From Methylacidiphilum sp. (GTDB lineage: Bacteria > Verrucomicrobiota > Verrucomicrobiia > CAIQCK01), in contig DYDC01000171.1 of NCBI GenBank assembly GCA_020718125.1, forward strand, positions 1 to 6,156: a DNA stretch of 6,156 nt. The letters are read 5' to 3'. The first letter of the stretch is position 1. Every line of letters starts with the position of its first letter. The position numbers and the translations under genes were made by a program. This document shows, piece by piece, positions 5,990 through 6,156 of the stretch. The notes beneath the pieces were generated by a model. The model saw only the letters and a list, made by a program, of their open reading frames with translations, had not been told where the DNA came from and searched no databases.

Positions 5990-6156
5990 ATGAAACCTCT
6001 CGCAATTCGGTTGTCGGCGGCACTCAGCCTTGTGGCAATCGTGCTCGCGCTTGTCATGAAATGGGCAACTTGGCAGGAGGGTGCCCTGGCTGCCGTTGTG
6101 CTCTTGCTCGTCTCGATCATCGTGGCCCTCCGGTCCCGCCGCCTACAGGCAGGAAC
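5990..6156 (+). CDS. partial small membrane protein, runs off the right edge
   Basis: From ATG 5990 the frame is open to the window end (55 complete codons). The N-terminus is MKPLAIRLSAALSLVAI, with a membrane segment at about residues 4-23, a short loop KWATWQEG (24-31), a second segment ALAAVVLLLVSIIVAL (32-47) and a basic cytoplasmic-type end RSRRLQAG. This alternation of two hydrophobic helices with charged borders is protein-like and unlikely as chance non-coding sequence. By the positive-inside rule both termini of the visible part would lie in the cytoplasm. No family is recognised and the function is unknown. There is no ribosome site; the start is chosen because it is the only upstream ATG that keeps the first helix intact. 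It is divergent from radC. Confidence 0.55.
   Translation, partial: MKPLAIRLSAALSLVAIVLALVMKWATWQEGALAAVVLLLVSIIVALRSRRLQAG

Overview
The window is high-GC bacterial chromosome (mostly above 60% GC by eye). The gene content points to a Gram-negative member of the Verrucomicrobia/Planctomycetes neighbourhood. It has a lipid A gene (lpxA), a bacterial lipoprotein, and a CydA-like membrane protein fused to c-type cytochrome modules, a layout I associate with those phyla. The taxonomic guess rests on remembered protein resemblance, not on a search.

Layout. Positions 1-358 hold no gene I can support; they are less GC-rich than the rest and carry a short tandem repeat and a repeated 8-bp palindrome. 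A plus-strand series follows: a YprB-like DEDD/RNase H-fold exonuclease (359-1339), a candidate promoter (1391-1418), a DUF3313-like lipoprotein (1471-2226), a broken CydA-like/cytochrome c gene (2311-3669, read as two halves) and an isochorismatase-family hydrolase (3707-4264). A clear hairpin-plus-T-run terminator lies at 4268-4298. On the minus strand, converging on that terminator, are radC (5903-5205) and lpxA (5166-4363), 38 bp apart and probably co-transcribed. A membrane protein starts at 5990 on the plus strand, divergent from radC, and runs off the right edge.

How the genes relate. Most look like housekeeping genes: a nuclease, RadC, lipid A synthesis and a small hydrolase. The lipoprotein, cytochrome and hydrolase could share a transcript, but nothing in the sequence ties their functions together. 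The most noteworthy feature is the cytochrome gene. It appears to have lost an internal block of the CydA-like membrane domain without losing frame, and it is then cut by an in-frame TAG while the downstream 327 codons stay intact. That suggests recent gene decay or a sequence/assembly error. I see no CRISPR array, insertion sequence, tRNA, rRNA or clearly novel system.
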